NCBI GenBank assembly: GCA_029817715.1
Contig: JARUPY010000606.1
Location: 5,022,001-5,086,000 of the forward strand
Direction: 5' to 3'
Length of the DNA stretch: 64,000 nucleotides
Origin: Melastoma dodecandrum
Taxonomy: Eukaryota; Streptophyta; Magnoliopsida; Myrtales; Melastomataceae
The notes under the pieces are model-generated. The model searched no databases and was not told the DNA's origin. It saw only the letters and a program-made list of their open reading frames with translations. Of this stretch, positions 60,021 to 64,000 are shown in pieces. Every line of letters starts with the position of its first letter. The stretch's first letter is position 1. The translations under genes were made by a program, and so were the position numbers.

Positions 60021-61355
60021 CTAGTAGCTAATCTCGAAATCATAACCCACCAATTTTGACAACCAACGAAATTGCATCTCGTTGTGCAGCCGCTGTTCTA
60101 GCAAGTACTTCAGACTTTGGTGATCGGTTTTCACTATAAAATGCTTACACATCAGGTAATGTTTCCACTTATCCACTGCGTAAACTAAAGACAGAAGCTC
60201 CTTCTCATAAACCGACATCCCCACATGGCGAGGAGCCAAGGCTTTGCTAATGAATGCTATTGGGTGTCCCTCCTGCATCAGGACATCACCAATGCCATAG
60301 GAACTCGCGTCTGTTTCCACCACAAACGTTTTAAAGAAGTCTGGCAAAGCTAGTGTTGGAACTGTGGTCATGGCTTCTTTAAGCTGCAAGAATGATGCCT
60401 GAGCCTGTGGTGTCCACTGAAAGAAATCCTTCTTGAGTAACTGAGTTAATGGTTTGCTAATAGCACCATATCCTCGGACGAATCGCCTGTAATAACCTGT
60501 TAATCCAAGAAATCCTCGAAGTTGCTTGATATTAGCTGGGGTTGGCCAATTACAAACTGCTTCTATCTTCTTGGGATCTGTAGATACTCCAGCCTCGTCA
60601 ATGTAATGACCCAGATATTCTATTCTCCTCGTAGCAAACGAGCACTTGCTCATTTTTGACACTAAACAGTTCCGCAGCAGCACTTGCAACACTTGTGAAA
60701 GATGAATGAGGTGTGTCTGTAGACTCGAACTGTAAATCAATATATCATCAAAGAAGACCAGCACACATTTTCTGAGATAGGGTCTAAAAACATCGTTCAT
60801 TAAAGCCTGAAATGTGGACGGCACATTAGTGAGACTGAAAGGCATAACTAGAAATTCATAGTGGCCGTCATGCGTCTTGAAAGCAGTTTTAGAGATATCT
60901 TCCTCTCTCACTCTGATTTGGTGGTAACCAGACCTCAGATCCAGCTTAGTAAACCAGCTGGCTCCCTTCAATTCATCAAGCAACTCCTCTATGATGGGTA
61001 TTGGAAATTTATCTTTGATAGTTCTTTTATTTAGCTCACGGTAGTCAATGCAGAGTCTCCAGGTCCCATCATTCTTCTTCACTAATACCACTGGAGAAGA
61101 AAACGGACTGCAACTTGGTCTGATGATTCCAGCCTGCAACATTTCTTCCACTAGTTTTTCTATGATGTCCTTCTGGGAACTCGAGTGTCTGTAAGGCCGC
61201 AGATTAAGTCCTTGTACTCCCTCCTCCAAGATGATCGCATGATCGTGCTTTCTCTTGGGAGGTAACCCCGAAGGCTCTTCAAATACTCTCCTGAATTCTG
61301 AGATCAATTGCTGCAGTCGGCTCTTTATCTTGTTCCTTCTGTTTTGCGGGTACAA
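60021..61355 (-). pseudogene. Reverse transcriptase-RNase H region of gypsy pol
   Basis: This 444-codon open frame contains RT blocks WRLCIDYRELNKRTIKDKFP, LDLRSGYHQIRVREEDISKT and VLVFFDDILIYS (FFDD in place of the common Y/F-x-DD), then RNase H (VVETDASSYGIGDVLMQEG; KTDHQSLKYLLEQR). It ends at VGYDFEISY with a stop codon. The sequence beyond still reads KGKEN.AADALSR in the same frame, so the stop is a point lesion. Integrase is absent. Confidence 0.9.
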
Positions 61356-62879
61356 TCATCAAGCCTATATCTTTGCTATCCAAGAAGAAAACTCCTGGGG
61401 ACACATTGGCAAACTCACCATCACCAGCAGATATTTGCACTAATTTCTCACCCCTCCAGAACTGCATAGTAAGCCTTGGGAAGTCCCACAGAACTTTGCC
61501 CAATGAATTCAGCCATTCCATTCCTAAAATCACCTTCGCCCTTTTATAGGCATTAGTAACATATCTGCATTGTACACTTCTCCTTGTAACTCCCACTGGA
61601 AGTTCCTTATTGCCGAGGTACACAACATCCTCTCACCATTAGCCACCAACACCCCTTTTTCTGTAACCATCTGAATCGAGCAACCCAACTGTCTTGCTAC
61701 TCCCAAATCTAGAAAATTGCGGGTACTCCCTGAGTCTACCAAAATAGTTAACCTCCGTTTCTTGTAAAGCCCAACTACCTTCATCATTTGATTTTTAAAA
61801 GAGAGTGCCACACCATACAAGGCGTGCAGAGATACCACAGGTATATCTTCTGTTCCCACAAAGTCTCCCTCCATAATGTCCTGCACCATTCCTTCATCCA
61901 TCCCTTCCGGTTCTAAGGTAATTGAATATAGACGCCGATTATTGCATTTGTGGTTGAACGAGTATTTCTCGTCACACCAAAAACAAAGATCTTTTTGCCT
62001 CTTGTCTTCCATTTCAACAGTAGTGAGCCTCTTGTGAGCCGTCTGATATGGTAAAGATCGTACTCCTGGGGTGCCAATCCCTCTCATCTCTGTGGTTCTG
62101 TTATTAAATGGCCTTGCAAGAGGTCTGTTCACTGCTCCCGCATTTGTGCCTCTCTGCGTATTCCACATTTTCATTCTACCTCCCCTGTTTCCCAGGTCTC
62201 TTCCTTTATAAGATACAGCATCTTCCTCAGAACTCAAGGTTTTTGCGAAAGCAATAGCTTGCTGCAAAGTTCGGGGATTCAAAACGGTGACAATCTTCCT
62301 AGTTTCTTTTTTCAGCCCCCCAGCGAACAGAGCTACTTGATCTTCATTCGATAACTCTACCTTAGTCACTAGCGAAATGAATTCCTCCACATAATCTGCT
62401 AAGGTATTTTTCTCCCTCAGTTCCTTCAACAACACAATAGGCCTAGCCAATTCCGTAGGGCCAAAACGAACCATCATTGCAGCCGCATATTCGTTCCAGC
62501 TAACTGGGCCTCCTAACTCACGTCCTCTCAGAAACGCATAGTGCCACTCAATGGTCGGTCCGAAAAGATGTATGGAAGCAATACTTACTTTGAGCTCCGC
62601 TGGGGTATCATCTAACTCGAAGAATCGCTCACTACGGAACACCCACTCCTGTACGTTTGTACCATCAAACTCAGGGAACTCTACTCTTGTCTGTCGGGTA
62701 ACTCTGTCTCCGTTCCATCCCTGTCTTTCATCCCGTCTATAGCTCAAATCATTCCGCTCCGTTGATGGGGATTGCTCCTTCCTTCCCTCACGGTCTTCTA
62801 GCCCCGCAATTCTAGCATCCATTCCCTCGATTTTCCTCACCAACTCCTGCAGCACCTCCTTCACAGATTCTGGCTCCAT
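61279..62879 (-). pseudogene. gag-protease region of the gypsy element
   Basis: The 449-codon frame at 61530-62879 starts MEPESVKEVLQELVRKIEGM. It carries a retrotransposon gag core (EFPEFDGTNVQEWVFRSERF; ADYVEEFISLVTKVELSNED), a CCHC-like knuckle (CFWCDEKYSFNHKC) and an aspartic protease site (LTILVDSGSTRNFLD). At about 61540 the frame shifts, and the protease end and linker continue in another frame (AKVILGMEWLNSLGKVLWDF) to 61279. Intact gypsy elements read this as one polyprotein, so the shift is a lesion. Confidence 0.88.
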
Positions 62880-62943
62880 TTGCGTGTCTTTGATCGAGTG
62901 CAGTCAGCCACTGGCATGCCGGAACTAGAGAGACTGAGCTATT

Positions 62944-62957
62944 CCGCTCTAATGCCA
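62944..62957 (-). other. Primer-binding site of the gypsy element
   Basis: TGGCATTAGAGC on the minus strand, two bases from the 5' LTR, differs at two positions from TGGTATCAGAGC, the plant initiator-methionine tRNA primer site. Confidence 0.7.
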
Positions 62958-62959
62958 GG

Positions 62960-63503
62960 TGATACGTTGCTTCAACTGTAATAACTGAGTCCCTCCGAAA
63001 ACAACGGCACAGTCATAGCTGTATTAAGAAAAGAAACTAAAAAACCACCTCTCCGACGACACTTCGCCACCAAGCTCACCGGAGCACTTCCTTCTACCCC
63101 TCCATTCTACACACCATATCCACACTACCCCACATACACACGACACACTAACCATTTCCCAATACAACCGAATTCTGTTCTAACGATTGCTGTCAGCACC
63201 CCCATATTCCCTCCGCGTTGCATTCTGTTGAAGACTTCCCTTTTTTCTCTTCTGGTCGCTTCTCTTTCTTTTCTTCTTCTTGTTGTCCTCCCACATTCTC
63301 TACTCGTTCAATCAAGTCCAAAGCCTTCGAATCTTCCTCCTTTCTAGTCTCGGCAGCCCAAGTCTCACTGTCTTCCTTCCTATCCATGGCCCGTTCAACT
63401 TCCTTCTCTTCAGCCCGACCCAACTTCCACTTCAACGAACTCATTTGCGTCTTTAACGGCCAGCAACAGTTTTTTCCGCCATCCATACTATTAATATGCA
63501 TCA
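62960..63503 (-). repeat. 5' LTR of the gypsy element
   Basis: 544 bp by the position of the target duplication. The outer ~281 bp (63223-63503) is purine-rich on the minus strand and forms an open Lys/Glu-rich frame (GGQQEEEKKEKRPEEKKGKS) that has no counterpart in the truncated 3' LTR. If the outer part is not LTR but later inserted DNA, the element would be shorter than stated. Confidence 0.65.
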
Positions 63504-64000
63504 AAAGGGGTTTCGAATAATTCAACCAAGCAGCTAGAAGTAGGGACAATGAAAGCTGAAGCCTTGAACGGCACACCATGGAAGCCAAGCTCTCTCAGAG
63601 GCTGATCGAACTCAAGGTCGAGTGCACTAAGCTGAGGTTGGTTCCAAAGATCATTTACCCTGTTCACGAAACTCTGGAAATCCATATTGATTTTTTTCTT
63701 CCTATCTCTCTCCCTTTGCTCCTCTTCAACTTCGTCGGGGTCGTAGGCAGATCTCTTTCTAACCCCTAAAGTCTGAACGATATCCATCACCTCAACATAA
63801 AATTGTACATCCTTGGTTTTCTTATTACCAACCATGATATGGTTATGAAGATGGAAATGCACCAAAGATATCATCTCCTTCTCCGCTGGCTGAAAAAAAG
63901 CATGTTTTATGTTTCCGAACATAACATCAACCCGTTCATCTTGCATGGCGGTGGAATAACGAAATCCATTGAGGTGAGCTTAGAGAGTACCAGGTAGCTT
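63504..64000 (-). pseudogene. SPT16 pseudogene, part upstream of the retrotransposon
   Basis: The minus-strand frame reads VDVMFGNIKHAFFQPAEKEM, HNHIMVGNKKTKDVQFYVEV, SAYDPDEVEEEQRERDRKKK, LDLEFDQPLRELGFHGVPF and SCLVELFETPF, then hits the element at the AAAGG duplication. Near 63970 the sequence reads KLPGTL-stop-AHLNGFRYST, where functional SPT16 has a Glu, so there is an in-frame TAA already upstream. The gene continues beyond the window. Plant SPT16 coding regions lack introns as far as I recall, so absence of introns does not prove retroposition. Confidence 0.88.

Larger units (their letters stand above)
59636..63503 (-). mobile_element. Ty3/gypsy-type LTR retrotransposon with internal deletion
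   Basis: The element lies between AAAGG target duplications (59631-59635 and 63504-63508) inside the SPT16 copy. On the minus strand it starts TGATGCATATTAATAG and ends CAACGTATCA. The 5' LTR is 62960-63503, followed by an initiator-Met-type primer site, gag-protease and reverse transcriptase-RNase H. The integrase, the polypurine tract and the first ~281 bp of the 3' LTR are missing, lost in one deletion whose junction lies near 59878. The gag and pol frames are also broken, so the copy is dead. Confidence 0.9.

Noticed and set aside
63193..63588. 131-codon minus-strand ORF as a host gene
   Set aside because: It begins in the SPT16 pseudogene in the wrong frame and runs through the LTR; only the LTR part is worth a second look.

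Overview
This is nuclear DNA of a flowering plant, most likely a eudicot. The evidence is the dense set of intron-rich plant genes (TOPLESS-related corepressor, CBP60, ECHIDNA, NIMIN, pectin methylesterase with inhibitor domain, subgroup I shaggy-like kinase, DUF3511), GT-AG introns of about 80-800 bp, a cytosolic-type tRNA-Glu gene, and plant LTR retrotransposons. The species cannot be named from the sequence. Exon chains were joined by hand; for every multi-exon gene given as intact, the chosen splice sites keep frame through to the stop. The fate of the agenet gene downstream of its second exon is the main gap.

Layout. 0.7-2.8 kb: small membrane-anchored protein, ribosomal protein S21, tRNA-Glu(TTC). 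3.3-5.2 kb: pectinesterase. 5.4-7.9 kb: intergenic with an inverted-repeat element. 8.0-15.2 kb: TOPLESS-related corepressor (25 exons). 16.7-20.3 kb: importin alpha. 21.0-23.3 kb: CBP60. 24.7-29.2 kb: organellar RanBP2-type zinc-finger protein (VAR3/OZ-like). 29.4-32.6 kb: unexplained ORFs, a DUF3511 gene and a DUF4378 relic. 32.6-34.1 kb: RluA-type pseudouridine synthase with a foldback element just upstream. 35.1-36.97 kb: ASG1-like relic, then a broken 5'-truncated agenet copy. 37.3-42.1 kb: X-Pro aminopeptidase (ICP55/APP3). 42.7-44.5 kb: intact agenet gene in the opposite orientation to its copy. 44.9-46.6 kb: ECHIDNA. 47.1-50.2 kb: LTR element without pol, with perfect target-site duplications. 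51.3-51.7 kb: NIMIN-like gene. 53.0-54.2 kb: U11/U12-20K (ZMAT5)-like zinc-finger gene whose last intron is a minisatellite. 54.5-57.0 kb: shaggy-like kinase. 59.0-64.0 kb: SPT16 pseudogene interrupted by a deleted Ty3/gypsy element.

These are mostly independent housekeeping and regulatory genes, not a pathway cluster. Two loose themes appear: defence and hormone signalling (CBP60, NIMIN, TOPLESS-related, shaggy kinase) and endomembrane or wall function (pectinesterase, ECHIDNA). The order aminopeptidase-agenet-ECHIDNA matches, as I recall it, Arabidopsis At1g09300/At1g09320/At1g09330, so that block looks ancestral. I found no new multi-gene system. The most unusual features are structural: the inverted duplication around the aminopeptidase gene, a minisatellite that multiplies a 3' splice-site region, the pol-less LTR element with its own ORF, and the transposon-split SPT16 copy.
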